A stretch of DNA of 64,000 bases from Desulfobacteraceae bacterium (lineage in GTDB: Bacteria; Desulfobacterota; Desulfobacteria; Desulfobacterales; Desulfosalsimonadaceae): assembly GCA_014237465.1 (NCBI GenBank), contig JABZFM010000007.1, positions 62,001 through 126,000 on the forward strand. The letters run 5' to 3'. The stretch's first letter is position 1. Each line of letters starts with the position of its first letter. The notes under the pieces are model-generated. The model made no database searches and was not told where the DNA came from. It was given only the letters and a program-made list of their open reading frames with translations. Below are positions 36,874-46,185 of the stretch, piece after piece. The position numbers and the translations under genes are program-made.

Positions 36874-38202
36874 TTACACCGACCCGGACGCTGAAACCGG
36901 ACGGGAATTAATCTCTCGGCGAAATTTTACGTTAAAGGTGGTCCCTTTCTCAGGAGAGCTCTGTACGTCAATCAATCCATTGTATGAGGTGATAATGCGT
37001 TGAACAATAGATAACCCGAGACCGGTCCCCTTGGGTTTTGCGGTAAAAAACGGATCAAAGATTGATTCCATTGTCTCTTCGGTCATCCCGCATCCATTAT
37101 CCGATATGGTGATGCAGACATAGATTTTATCAACCGGATACATCTTAATATCAATCTGACCTTCGCTTTCGATCGCCTCATCCGCGTTTAACAGCAGATT
37201 CCACACAACCTGCCGCAAATGCTCCGGATCAATTTCAATAAATATTCCTTCAGCAAGCTGCTGGGTTACATTAATTCTTTTATTGCGACGGTTGTCGGTT
37301 GTAAAAACGTTTATAATCTCTTCAAGCGCAACATCCAGTTCCACAATTTTTGTCTGCCCGGGCTGTGGTTTTGCAAACATCAGAAAATCATTGACTAATG
37401 CAGTGAGACGATCCGCTTCTCGTAAAATGATATCCATCAACCGGTCCCGATCCGGATCATAGGGAATATCTTCCCTTAAAAACTGTATGGATCCGGATAA
37501 AGAGGCCAGGGGATTCTTGATTTCATGGGCAAGACCAGATGCCATTTCACCGATTGCCGCCAGTTTTTCGACGCGCTTCACCTGATCTTCCATTGCCCAA
37601 AGTTCCTTTTTTGCCCGCCGTTCCTGTTCAGCAAGAAAACCGCTTAAAAACGCAACACCAAAACATGCGACAATGGTTATGAAAAGCTTGTACAGCACAT
37701 AATTCCAGTTGTAATTCCTGAATATAAAATCAACCTCAACACCAACCGGATAAATGACCCCCTGGAATTCTAACGCAATAAGCACGCCGTATTGGACACT
37801 GCAGCAGAACGCGATAAACATCCCGCCGCTTCTGGAAAGAACCATGCCTGCGTAAATAATTACAACAAGGTATAAAAAAGAAAAGATACTTGAAAAACTT
37901 CCGGTGACAAAAATAATGCACGTTATGAGCAGACTATCAATGAATATTTGAATATAGCCGAAACGGACAAACTTAAAAAGGCGAGGCAGTATAAAGGCAT
38001 ACAGCGCTGAAAGAATCAACAGCGCAACGGCAATATAGCAGATAAATATAAGCGGTTGACTGAAAAAAGGTCGATTCTCATGAAACCCTACGAAAACTGC
38101 AGAACCCAGCAACACTGCCGCAAAAAGCCCCCGGAAGAATATCAGCCATTTTAATTTTTGATATTGATCCAGCTGGGGCTTATTTTGACGATCAATTTTC
38201 AA
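36874..38202 (-). CDS. Membrane sensor histidine kinase (PilS/NtrB-like)
   Basis: The 442-residue protein has about six membrane helices in residues 18-195 and a histidine kinase core: H-box [21 protein letters not shown]-box [11 protein letters not shown]-boxes DNGCGMTEE and GTGLGLSIV. The multi-helix sensor without a large periplasmic domain is the PilS type, and the gene directly follows pilC (11 bp). No pilR-like sigma-54 activator is adjacent, so the partner is elsewhere. Confidence 0.82.
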   Translation of the reverse strand: MKIDRQNKPQLDQYQKLKWLIFFRGLFAAVLLGSAVFVGFHENRPFFSQPLIFICYIAVALLILSALYAFILPRLFKFVRFGYIQIFIDSLLITCIIFVTGSFSSIFSFLYLVVIIYAGMVLSRSGGMFIAFCCSVQYGVLIALEFQGVIYPVGVEVDFIFRNYNWNYVLYKLFITIVACFGVAFLSGFLAEQERRAKKELWAMEDQVKRVEKLAAIGEMASGLAHEIKNPLASLSGSIQFLREDIPYDPDRDRLMDIILREADRLTALVNDFLMFAKPQPGQTKIVELDVALEEIINVFTTDNRRNKRINVTQQLAEGIFIEIDPEHLRQVVWNLLLNADEAIESEGQIDIKMYPVDKIYVCITISDNGCGMTEETMESIFDPFFTAKPKGTGLGLSIVQRIITSYNGLIDVQSSPEKGTTFNVKFRREINSRPVSASGSV

Positions 38203-38213
38203 CTGCGATTTAC

Positions 38214-39419
38214 CTAAATTGCTCCGGCCATCTGGAATATGGGAAGGTACATGGAAATAACCAGGCCGCCAATGACAATTCCAAGAAAAACAAGCATAAA
38301 CGGTTCAATCATGGCCGTCATATTGTCAACTGCCTGGTCCACTTCCTCATCATAAAAATCCGCAATCTTTTCCATCATCGCGTCAATGGCACCGGTTGAT
38401 TCACCAACGGCAATCATCGAGCAGACCATGGGCGGGAAAACACCTGTTTCGGACAAAGGATCCGCAATGGTCTGGCCTTCAGCAATTCCAGTACGGACTG
38501 TATAAATGGCTTTTTCAATGGTTTTATTACCTGCTGTTTTAGCAACAATATCCAAAGCTTCCAAAATTGCCACACCACTGGACAGCATGGTCCCCATGGT
38601 GCGCGTAAACTTTGCCACGGCCACCTTACGGATCAGAATTCCAATCACCGGCAATTTCAACAGGGTATCATCAACCAGCGCACGGCCTTTTTCCGTTTTG
38701 TAAAACCGCTTAAACGCATATGAAAATAACACAACCGCACCGATTATATATAATATTCTCGTCTGCACAAACCGGCTCATAGCGACAACCACCTGTGTTG
38801 GTGCGGGTAATGCGGACCCGAAACTTTCGAACATTTCCTCAAAAACCGGAATAACAAACACCAGAATAACCGCAACAACGCCGACGGCAATAAAAAGGGT
38901 GACGATCGGGTATGTCATTGCGCCCTTGACCTGGGCTTTCAGTCTGGCGGCCTTTTCCATGTATGCCGACAGTCTTCTCAAAATCACATCCAGAATACCA
39001 CCGGCTTCGCCGGCAGCCACCATATTGACAAACAAATTATCAAATTGATCAGGATATTTTTTTAACGCCTCTGCCAATGTCTGGCCGCTTTCAACAGATT
39101 CCTTGATATTTTTGAGCATCTTTTTAAATGTGGCATTATCCTGCTGCGCCTGAAGGATGTCAAGGCACTGGATAATCGGCAGACCGGCATCAATCATGGT
39201 GGAAAACTGACGGCAGAAAATAATGATATCATGCTGGACAACTCTTGGCTGAAAAAATGCGACGTCTGCAAACAGATCTTTTGGTTTTTTCTTTAATTTA
39301 TCAGGTGTTATGCCCTGCCTGGAAAGATTATTGCGAACCTCCTGATCGTTTGCCGCCTCCATTTCCCCTTTGCGAAGCTGATTGTTTTTCCCCCGACCTT
39401 CCCATACATAAACCGGCAT
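38214..39419 (-). CDS. pilC: Type IV pilus inner-membrane platform protein PilC (GspF family)
   Basis: This 401-residue platform protein of type IV pilus or type II secretion assembly has two GspF domains (about 68-190 and 270-392; the first with FCRQFSTMIDAGLPIIQCLDIL) and three membrane helices. The N-terminal MPVYVWEGRGKNNQLRKGEMEA is typical of PilC. A strong ribosome site (AAAGGAGG) stands before the ATG. No other pilus genes are in the window, so assignment to pilus and not T2SS rests on sequence pattern and the PilS-like neighbour. Confidence 0.88.
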   Translation of the reverse strand: MPVYVWEGRGKNNQLRKGEMEAANDQEVRNNLSRQGITPDKLKKKPKDLFADVAFFQPRVVQHDIIIFCRQFSTMIDAGLPIIQCLDILQAQQDNATFKKMLKNIKESVESGQTLAEALKKYPDQFDNLFVNMVAAGEAGGILDVILRRLSAYMEKAARLKAQVKGAMTYPIVTLFIAVGVVAVILVFVIPVFEEMFESFGSALPAPTQVVVAMSRFVQTRILYIIGAVVLFSYAFKRFYKTEKGRALVDDTLLKLPVIGILIRKVAVAKFTRTMGTMLSSGVAILEALDIVAKTAGNKTIEKAIYTVRTGIAEGQTIADPLSETGVFPPMVCSMIAVGESTGAIDAMMEKIADFYDEEVDQAVDNMTAMIEPFMLVFLGIVIGGLVISMYLPIFQMAGAI

Positions 39420-39955
39420 ATTTCCTCCTTTACTGATGTTTCAGCATGATCAGCATACACCTAAAAAACAGATCTTTAAAAACAGAATTTAGTGATTACC
39501 AATGATTACCATATTGCCTGAAAAATGAACTCACCAATAAAGAATTCGGCGTCAAGATATTAAATCTTGAATCATCAAATATGATTATTAACATATCATG
39601 GGAAATAAGACAAATTCTTTTAAGCGAATTTCTCACTGTTAGATATTTATCACTTTTACTATAGGTAATTTTGTAAAAAGCCAGATTCAGATGGTAAATA
39701 AAAAAGCGCCACCTTTCTTATAAAAATTGGCAAGACGCACAAATTCTATGGAATGAGGGGCATTTAGCCTACTCTGCAGTGACGAAGAATGCAGTACCAC
39801 CCAAAGCTAAAATAGAATTTGGACTTTTTGCGAAGCCATCACTATAGAATTCTGAAAAAAATTCCCTGCCAAATTTCATGAACTTGTTTGCTCAAATTAT
39901 TTTTTTTTGTTAACAATCTGTAAAACAATATAATTTTTCTAACAGGAATGGGCAT
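39420..39955. other. Divergent intergenic region pilC / DHH-CBS gene
   Basis: This 536-bp, very AT-rich region has no gene. It holds repeat copy 5 (about 39665-39840) between a 7-bp direct repeat, and should include promoters in both directions. The stretch 39850-39950 is rich in A/T runs. Nothing else was recognised. Confidence 0.5.
39665..39840 (-). repeat. MITE-like palindromic repeat, copy 5 (subfamily B), with candidate target duplication
   Basis: On the minus strand it begins GATGGCTTCGCAAAAAGTCC and has the inner end ACCATC (complement of 39690-39695), then an outer end CTTTTTACAAAATTACC. The heptamer ACTATAG occurs at 39658-39664 and again at 39841-39847, directly on both sides, as expected for a target-site duplication. 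This copy is the only one not placed at a gene end. The core differs from copies 2 and 4 by insertions. Confidence 0.8.
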
Positions 39956-42631
39956 GTGAAACAATCAAAACATTCACACTCTAAAAATCTGACCGTTATT
40001 ACTACTCACGCGAATGCTGACTTTGATGCGATTGGTTCCATGCTGGCAGCCCACAAATTATACCCCGGTTCCCTTGTCATCTATCCCGGATTTAATGAGA
40101 AAAACTCAAAAAATTTCTTCGTCAGCTCAATGGCTTATCTTTTTAATATGATAGACATTAAAGAGATAAATAAATCTGAAATTGACAAATTGGTTATTGT
40201 CGATACCAAGCAGGCAAGCCGAATTGGAGAACTTTCAGAAATTGTTGATAAACCAGGTGTCGAAATACATATTTTTGACCATCATCCTGCAAGCAAAAAA
40301 GATATTAAAGCTCAGTTTGAAGTTAACAGCGCCACCGGAGCCAATGTGACGCTCTTAACCGAAATAATCCAGAAAAAAAAAATCCCCCTTTCTCCTGAAG
40401 AAGCAACCATCATGTGCCTGGGAATTTATGAAGATACCGGTTCATTTACATTTTCCTCCACCACAGCAAGGGATTTTACCGCAGCTGCCTTTCTTGTTTC
40501 AAACGGCGCAGATCTTACCACCATATCAAATTTGATTGCCAAGGAAATGGATCCCCGGCAGATCAGCCTTTTAAATGATATGATCAACGCTGCTGTTCAT
40601 CATACGATCAATGGAGTGGATGTCACCATTACAAGTGTTTCGTGTGATGAATATATACATGACCTGGCATTTCTTGTTCAGAAAATGATAAAAATCGAAT
40701 CACTCAATGCCCTGTTCGGCATTGCTTTGATGAAAAACAAAATATATATATCCGCGCGAAGCCGTTCGCCTGAAGTCGATGTCGGGGCTATAGCTACGGA
40801 ACTCGGCGGTGGGGGGCACAAATTTGCTGCGGCAGCCACGATTAAAGAAAAAACACTGGCACAAACTGAAAATGACCTGGTCGCAATACTTCAAAGGCAT
40901 ATTAAATCAAAAAATCTGGCCGTGAATATCATGTCGTCACCGGCAATTGCAGCAGCCCCTGAGATAACATGTGAAAATGCACGCAACTTGTTATCAAGAT
41001 ATAACGTTAACGCGCTTCTGGTCGTAAAAAATTCGAATGGGAAAAAACAACTTCTGGGTTTCATCTCACGCCAGGTGATTGAAAAAGCACTTTACCATTC
41101 CCTGGACAATATTCCGATCAGTGAATATATGTCGACGGAATTTGCGGTTGTCGGCCCGGAAGCAGACCTTGTCGAAATCCAGCAAAAAATTATTGAAAAC
41201 AAACAGCGGGTTCTGCCGGTCATAGAAAATGACGACATTATCGGAGTCATCACCCGCACCGACCTGCTCAATATTCTGGTCCAGGAATCTGATGCCAAAA
41301 AGCAGCAACTGACCATGGAAAGGCAGGTGGCCGCCCACCCCCGAACCAAAAACATCACCGCCTTTATGAAAGAACGGCTGTCAAAACGAATACTGAAACT
41401 TTTAAAACATATTGGTGAAGTGGCCGAGCAGTTTGACTACTCAGCTTACGTTGTGGGCGGTTTTGTTCGTGACCTGTTTTTATATCGTCACAATGAAGAT
41501 ATTGACATTGTGATTGAAGGTAATGGAATTGAGTTTGCGAAACGATTTTCCAAACTGTATGGCGCACGAATCAATGCGTACGCAAAATTCGGCACGGCTA
41601 TTATCATCTTTGCCGATGGATTTAAGATTGATGTCGCCTCTGCCCGAATGGAATATTACAATGCGCCGGCAGCATTACCCACCGTTGAGATGAGTTCAAT
41701 TAAGATGGATCTTTTCAGGCGGGACTTTACCGTTAACACGCTTTGTGTTGCCTTAAACAAGTCCTCTTTCGGACATCTCATTGATTTTTTCGGCGCCCAG
41801 CGGGATCTTAAAGAAAAAGTGATCCGGATTCTCCACAATTTAAGCTTTGTGGAGGACCCGACAAGAGTATTTCGCGCAATCCGCTTTGAACAGCGCTTTG
41901 GCTTTACGATCGGCAAACTCACTTCCGGGTTGATTGAGAATGCCGTTAAAATGGATTTTTTCAAACGGCTTTCGGGCCGCAGGGTGTTTTCCGAACTTTG
42001 CCATATCCTGAAAGAAGAAAACCCAACGCCCTACCTGATCAGGCTCAACGAATATAATCTGCTCAAGGTGCTGGACCCTTCTTTTGCATTAAACCAGAAA
42101 CTGATTTTCTATTTTAATTCAGCCAAAAAGGTCCTTTCATGGTTTGATCTCCTTTTTACGGAAGAATCTTATATGAAGTGGGCGGTTTATTTCCTGATCC
42201 TGCTCCGCCATAAGGACCAAAAAAAATCTGAAGAAATCTGCAATCGAATGGAACTGGCGCCCAGGTATCAAAAAATCTTTATCAAAGAACGGCTGTTTGC
42301 CGAAGAGTGCTTAAACCGGCTCCATCGCAACATGCCGAATAAGGTCAGTGATATATACAAAGAACTCAAGGACCTGAAAATTGAACTGCTCCTTTACATC
42401 ATGTCCATCACAACACATCAGCAACTGATCAAGAACATTTCGTATTATGTGACAGACCTCAGAAATGTAAAGCTTTCGGTGAGCGGCAAAGATATTGAAC
42501 AGTTAGGCCTGCCCCCCTCTCCTGTTTACGGGAAAATACTTTCCGCGGTAATGGATGCAAAATTAAACGGACTTGTCAAATCCAATAAAGAAGAACTGGA
42601 TCTTTTAAAAAATTATGTTGCCGAATTTTAA
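39956..42631 (+). CDS. DHH phosphoesterase - CBS pair - tRNA nucleotidyltransferase fusion
   Basis: The 891-residue protein begins with GTG at 39956 (AGGA about 10 bases upstream). Residues 1-315 are a DHH/DHHA1 phosphoesterase (HANADFDAIGS, IFDHHPAS, GGGGHKFAAAA), like oligoribonucleases. About 320-450 holds two CBS domains that may bind adenosine nucleotides. From about 475 it is a poly(A) polymerase/CCA-adding enzyme head (YVVGGFVRDLFL, EDIDIVIEG, DFTVNTLCVAL) with its RNA-binding tail. It is probably an A- or CCA-adding enzyme with an added RNase-like module. The architecture is known in Desulfobacterota, but the joint function is not. Confidence 0.88.
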   Translation: MKQSKHSHSKNLTVITTHANADFDAIGSMLAAHKLYPGSLVIYPGFNEKNSKNFFVSSMAYLFNMIDIKEINKSEIDKLVIVDTKQASRIGELSEIVDKPGVEIHIFDHHPASKKDIKAQFEVNSATGANVTLLTEIIQKKKIPLSPEEATIMCLGIYEDTGSFTFSSTTARDFTAAAFLVSNGADLTTISNLIAKEMDPRQISLLNDMINAAVHHTINGVDVTITSVSCDEYIHDLAFLVQKMIKIESLNALFGIALMKNKIYISARSRSPEVDVGAIATELGGGGHKFAAAATIKEKTLAQTENDLVAILQRHIKSKNLAVNIMSSPAIAAAPEITCENARNLLSRYNVNALLVVKNSNGKKQLLGFISRQVIEKALYHSLDNIPISEYMSTEFAVVGPEADLVEIQQKIIENKQRVLPVIENDDIIGVITRTDLLNILVQESDAKKQQLTMERQVAAHPRTKNITAFMKERLSKRILKLLKHIGEVAEQFDYSAYVVGGFVRDLFLYRHNEDIDIVIEGNGIEFAKRFSKLYGARINAYAKFGTAIIIFADGFKIDVASARMEYYNAPAALPTVEMSSIKMDLFRRDFTVNTLCVALNKSSFGHLIDFFGAQRDLKEKVIRILHNLSFVEDPTRVFRAIRFEQRFGFTIGKLTSGLIENAVKMDFFKRLSGRRVFSELCHILKEENPTPYLIRLNEYNLLKVLDPSFALNQKLIFYFNSAKKVLSWFDLLFTEESYMKWAVYFLILLRHKDQKKSEEICNRMELAPRYQKIFIKERLFAEECLNRLHRNMPNKVSDIYKELKDLKIELLLYIMSITTHQQLIKNISYYVTDLRNVKLSVSGKDIEQLGLPPSPVYGKILSAVMDAKLNGLVKSNKEELDLLKNYVAEF

Positions 42632-43277
42632 CCTGCTTGAATTTATTATTATTATTATCCCTCTTCTGTTTGCAGTCACTGCCCATGAATATGCCCATGG
42701 TTATGCGGCGTTTATATTAGGGGACTCAACCGCCAAGGATGCCGGGCGGCTCAGCTTAAACCCTGTCAGGCACTTAGATGTTTTCGGATCATTTATTCTG
42801 CCGCTGATTTTAAAATTATCCGGGGCCCCTATTCTTTTCGGGTATGCCAAACCTGTTCCTGTTAATTTTTCAAACCTCAAAAGTTTTCGATCCGGAACCA
42901 TCTGGGTTGCTTCCGCAGGAGTCATCACCAATTTTGTACTTGCGCTTGCCTCCGCCGCCGCGTTTCAAGGTATCCTTCATGTTCAGCCGTTATGGCAAAA
43001 TATGATTTTACAGCCGTTCATACTGATCCTTCTCAAGTTATTTGTCTACAGCGTCATGATTAACCTTGTTTTGGCAATTTTCAATCTGATCCCCATCCCG
43101 CCCCTTGACGGTGGTCGAATTCTGACAGTCTTACTGCCGATTCATATCAGACAAAAACTCACCCGCATTGAACCGTTTGGATTTATGATATTAATTCTGC
43201 TCCTTTTAACAAATTCACTTGATCTTTTAATTACATTTTTTATAACTCCCTTGATAAACTTGCTGCTCAGTGTCTGA
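42615..43277 (+). CDS. Site-2 protease family membrane metalloprotease (M50)
   Basis: The 220-residue intramembrane zinc protease has HExxH at H24-E25-Y-A-H28 within the first helix and the second zinc motif NLIPIPPLDGGRIL. It is the small form without PDZ domain (YwhC type). Its ATG lies inside the last codons of the preceding gene (17-bp overlap), so translation is coupled. The substrate is not predictable. Confidence 0.9.
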   Translation: MLPNFNLLEFIIIIIPLLFAVTAHEYAHGYAAFILGDSTAKDAGRLSLNPVRHLDVFGSFILPLILKLSGAPILFGYAKPVPVNFSNLKSFRSGTIWVASAGVITNFVLALASAAAFQGILHVQPLWQNMILQPFILILLKLFVYSVMINLVLAIFNLIPIPPLDGGRILTVLLPIHIRQKLTRIEPFGFMILILLLLTNSLDLLITFFITPLINLLLSV

Positions 43278-43325
43278 GCATAATTTTAACTCAGGTTTCA
43301 CAAAATTTCTACAGGAATAATTACG

Positions 43326-44312
43326 ATGACTGAAAAAAAAAGAATCGTCAGCGGCATGCGTCCCACCGGCGCGCTGCATCTCGGTAATTATCATGGTGCG
43401 CTTAAAAACTGGATTTCCATGCAGGACAGCCATGACTGCTTTTTCTTTATCGCGGACTGGCACGCTTTGACCAGCAACTATGAAGACACGGGCGACATTC
43501 CATCTTTTACCCGGCAGATGATTATTGACTGGCTGAGCGCCGGGCTTGCTCCGGAAAAAAGCACCCTATTTGTTCAATCCCATATTAAAGAGCATGCGGA
43601 ATTATTTCTACTGCTTTCCATGATTACCCCCACGCCCTGGCTGGAACGTAACCCGACGTATAAAGACCAGATTGACCAACTGAACAACAAGGACCTGTCG
43701 ACTTTCGGTTTTTTAGGATACCCCGTACTTCAGGCAGCGGATATCATTATATATAAGGCCCAGGGTGTACCCGTGGGGATCGACCAGGCGCCTCATATTG
43801 AAATCACCCGGGAAATTGCCCGCCGGTTCAACTATCTATACGGCAATGTTTTTCCTGAACCGGAAACCATTTTAACTGAAATGGCAAAAATTCTCGGTAC
43901 TGACCGTCGAAAAATGAGCAAAAGTTACCACAATGCCATTTACCTATCTGATACACCGGAAGCAATTATGTCAACTGTGTTAAAGATGGTAACCGATCCC
44001 CAAAGGGCCCGCAAGTCTGACCCGGGGAATCCGCATGTCTGCAATGTATATGAATTTCACAGGCTCTATTCACCGGAATCAATGGTGTCAACCATTGATA
44101 AAGAATGCCGGTCCGCTCGAATCGGTTGTGTGGATTGTAAAAAAATGATGGCCAAAAATCTGATTGATGTCCTGGCCCCCATCCGGAAAAAAAATCTATA
44201 TTTTAAAGACCATCCAGAAATTGTGGATGATATTCTTGCATCCGGTGAAAAAAAGGCAGGCCAGGTAGCCAGGGAGACCCTGGAGGAAGTCCGGGAAGCG
44301 GTTAATTTATGA
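43326..44312 (+). CDS. trpS: Tryptophanyl-tRNA synthetase
   Basis: TrpRS charges tRNA-Trp. The 328-residue class I enzyme has the HIGH-type motif (TGALHLGNYHGAL), the KMSKS motif (RRKMSKSYHNAI) and the EHAELFLLLSMITPTPWLERNP block (partly listed). The TGA stop at 44310-44312 uses the GA of the following repeat (copy 4), as in hmcC and tmcB. The last residues (EVREAVNL) still look native. Confidence 0.96.
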   Translation: MTEKKRIVSGMRPTGALHLGNYHGALKNWISMQDSHDCFFFIADWHALTSNYEDTGDIPSFTRQMIIDWLSAGLAPEKSTLFVQSHIKEHAELFLLLSMITPTPWLERNPTYKDQIDQLNNKDLSTFGFLGYPVLQAADIIIYKAQGVPVGIDQAPHIEITREIARRFNYLYGNVFPEPETILTEMAKILGTDRRKMSKSYHNAIYLSDTPEAIMSTVLKMVTDPQRARKSDPGNPHVCNVYEFHRLYSPESMVSTIDKECRSARIGCVDCKKMMAKNLIDVLAPIRKKNLYFKDHPEIVDDILASGEKKAGQVARETLEEVREAVNL

Positions 44313-44446
44313 TGGCTTCGCAAAAAAGTCCAAATTCTGTGTTGCACTGCATCCTTCGTCGCTCAACGTACATTCGTACGCCTCGCTCCTCAGGATTTGT
44401 GCGCCTTGCCAATTGTACGAATGGTGGAACTTTTTTCTTTGCCATC
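44310..44446 (+). repeat. MITE-like palindromic repeat, copy 4 (subfamily B)
   Basis: It starts TGATGGCTTCGCAAAAAAGT and ends TTTTTTCTTTGCCATC. Copies 2 and 4 are nearly identical through the core (GTTGCACTGCATCCTTCGTC, CGTACATTCGTACG, GTGCGCCTTGCCAATT). It supplies the trpS stop codon and fills most of the trpS-scpA gap. The outer right end seen in copies 1 and 2 is degraded here. Confidence 0.85.
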
Positions 44447-44497
44447 TGAATTTAATTTTTGGATCATTTTACAATAAATTGCGAAGTCGTATCGAAC

Positions 44498-45220
44498 ATG
44501 ACGAGCCATACATATGAAATAAAACTGGACAATATTTTTGAAGGGCCCATGGATCTTCTGGTCCATCTCATCAAAAAACACGAAGTGGATATTTATGACA
44601 TTCCCATTGCTTTGATTACTGATCAGTTTCTGGCCTACCTTGAATGGATGGAATCTTTAAATATTGAAGTAGCCAGTGATTTTCTTGTCATGGCGGCAAC
44701 CCTGGCACACATCAAATCACGAATGCTGCTGCCACGACGCGGTAATGATCCGGTGGATGAAGAAGAGGAAGATTTCCGACTGGAAATTGCCGGTCAGCTC
44801 CTGGAATACCTCAAAATAAAAGACGTTGCAGAACAGCTGGCTGAAAGACCGATGCTTGATGAAGATGTCTTTACCAGGAGTCCGGACAAATCATCTTTTC
44901 TGATAGATCCGGAAGAAGAAGTCGTCAAAACAGACCTGTTTGACCTGATTTCCGCTTATCACAAACTGCTCGACACAACGTCGACCAAAGCCGGGATACG
45001 CATTATTCCGGAACGGGTATCCATTAAGGACAGAATGACTGAAATCATCAATATCCTTGAAGACAAGGGTACAATTACCTTTGTTGAACTGCTGTCCAAA
45101 AACTCGGAACGAATTGATATTGTGGTCACGTTTCTGGCAATCCTGGAAATCGTAAAACTAAAACTGGTTCGAATTGTCCAGAACGGACAAAAAAGCGGGT
45201 TAAGGCTTTTTTATACATGA
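44498..45220 (+). CDS. scpA: Segregation and condensation protein A
   Basis: ScpA is the kleisin that bridges SMC heads in chromosome condensation. The 240-residue form starts at the ATG at 44498; an in-frame TTG 13 codons upstream lies at the edge of the repeat and adds unconserved residues. The typical N-terminus is YEIKLDNIFEGPMDLLVHLIKKHEVDIYDI (partly). The acidic middle and C-terminal winged helix (GTITFVELLSKNSERIDIVVTFLAILEI region) fit the family. Confidence 0.93.
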   Translation: MTSHTYEIKLDNIFEGPMDLLVHLIKKHEVDIYDIPIALITDQFLAYLEWMESLNIEVASDFLVMAATLAHIKSRMLLPRRGNDPVDEEEEDFRLEIAGQLLEYLKIKDVAEQLAERPMLDEDVFTRSPDKSSFLIDPEEEVVKTDLFDLISAYHKLLDTTSTKAGIRIIPERVSIKDRMTEIINILEDKGTITFVELLSKNSERIDIVVTFLAILEIVKLKLVRIVQNGQKSGLRLFYT

Positions 45221-45273
45221 AGAAGAAGGTGGAAGGATTAAGGTTGAAGACTGAAGGTGGAAGGATGTAATCA

Positions 45274-45948
45274 ATGGAAGACATCAAAAATATCGTTGAA
45301 AGCCTTCTGTTTGTTGCGGAAACCCCGTTATCGGTGGAGCATTTCAAAAATGCAATCCCTGAAGCTGAAACTGATCAAATCAAACAAACGATCCTTGCCT
45401 TAAAAGAAGAATATGAATTAAAAAACGGCGGATTTCTAATCCATGAAGTTGCCGGCGGGTTTCAATTCAGAACCCGTCCGGAATACAAAGAATGGATACG
45501 GCGATTGCTGCAGCCGAAACCGCCGAAACTCAGCAAGCCGGCCATGGAAACACTGGCCATTATTGCCTACCGTCAGCCGATTCTGCGCAGTGAAGTGGAG
45601 CATATCCGGGGCGTCAACTCCGGAAATTCCATCCGAATTCTCCTGGAGCGGAAACTGATTCGCGTGCTCGGACGACGGGAAGTCCCCGGACGCCCTTTGG
45701 TGTATGCGACCACCAAAAAATTTCTGGAAACCTTTGACTTAAAGGATTTAAAAGACCTGCCGTCATTAAAAGAAATTGACGAACTTGAAAGCAAATCCGG
45801 CAAACCCCGCCAGCAGGAAATTGTTTTCGGAGACGCGAACAACACTGACAGAGAAGATGATATTGAAAACAATGCCGACAATAAAAATTCTGAGAAATTT
45901 ATCAACGATGTTGACGACAACGATGTCAACGTTGATAATAACACTTGA
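45274..45948 (+). CDS. scpB: Segregation and condensation protein B
   Basis: ScpB dimerises and binds ScpA in the SMC-ScpAB complex. The 224-residue protein has two winged helices (IKNIVESLLFVAETPLSVE; PAMETLAIIAYRQPILRSEV, the strongest signature). An extra C-terminal tail of about 35 residues is nearly all Asp/Asn/Glu (NNTDREDDIENNADNKN) and probably disordered. It follows scpA by 53 bp. Confidence 0.94.
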   Translation: MEDIKNIVESLLFVAETPLSVEHFKNAIPEAETDQIKQTILALKEEYELKNGGFLIHEVAGGFQFRTRPEYKEWIRRLLQPKPPKLSKPAMETLAIIAYRQPILRSEVEHIRGVNSGNSIRILLERKLIRVLGRREVPGRPLVYATTKKFLETFDLKDLKDLPSLKEIDELESKSGKPRQQEIVFGDANNTDREDDIENNADNKNSEKFINDVDDNDVNVDNNT

Positions 45949-45986
45949 CTTATCGGTGCCCGGAGAATTAATAGAATAAAAGATAC

Positions 45987-46061
45987 GGGCGGTTAACTCA
46001 GTGGGAGAGTGCTACCTTCACACGGTAGAAGTCGTTGGTTCAAATCCAATACCGCCTACCA
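45987..46061 (+). tRNA. tRNA-Val (anticodon CAC)
   Basis: The 75-nt cloverleaf has acceptor strands GGGCGGT and ACCGCCT (one G-U pair), the D-loop AACTCAGTGGGAGAG, the anticodon stem CTACC/GGTAG with loop TTCACAC (CAC, reading GUG), the T-arm GTTGGTTCAAATCCAAT and an encoded ACCA end. It lies 38 bp after scpB. Confidence 0.93.
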
Positions 46062-46068
46062 ATAAATG

Positions 46069-46112
46069 ATAAGGGTTTATAAAGACTTGTTCTTTTAAAC
46101 CCTTTTTTATTG
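46069..46112 (+). terminator. Rho-independent terminator after tRNA-Val
   Basis: AAGGGTTTA (from 46071) pairs with TAAACCCTT (ending about 46104) around a 16-base loop and is followed by TTTTA. It ends the tRNA transcript, and perhaps scpAB, before the convergent protease gene. Confidence 0.75.
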
Positions 46113-46185
46113 GTGGAATAAGAGAATAGCTTTGTTTTAACATACGATTGGCAAGGGGTCTTTGAAATGGTCAATATCTTATTTT

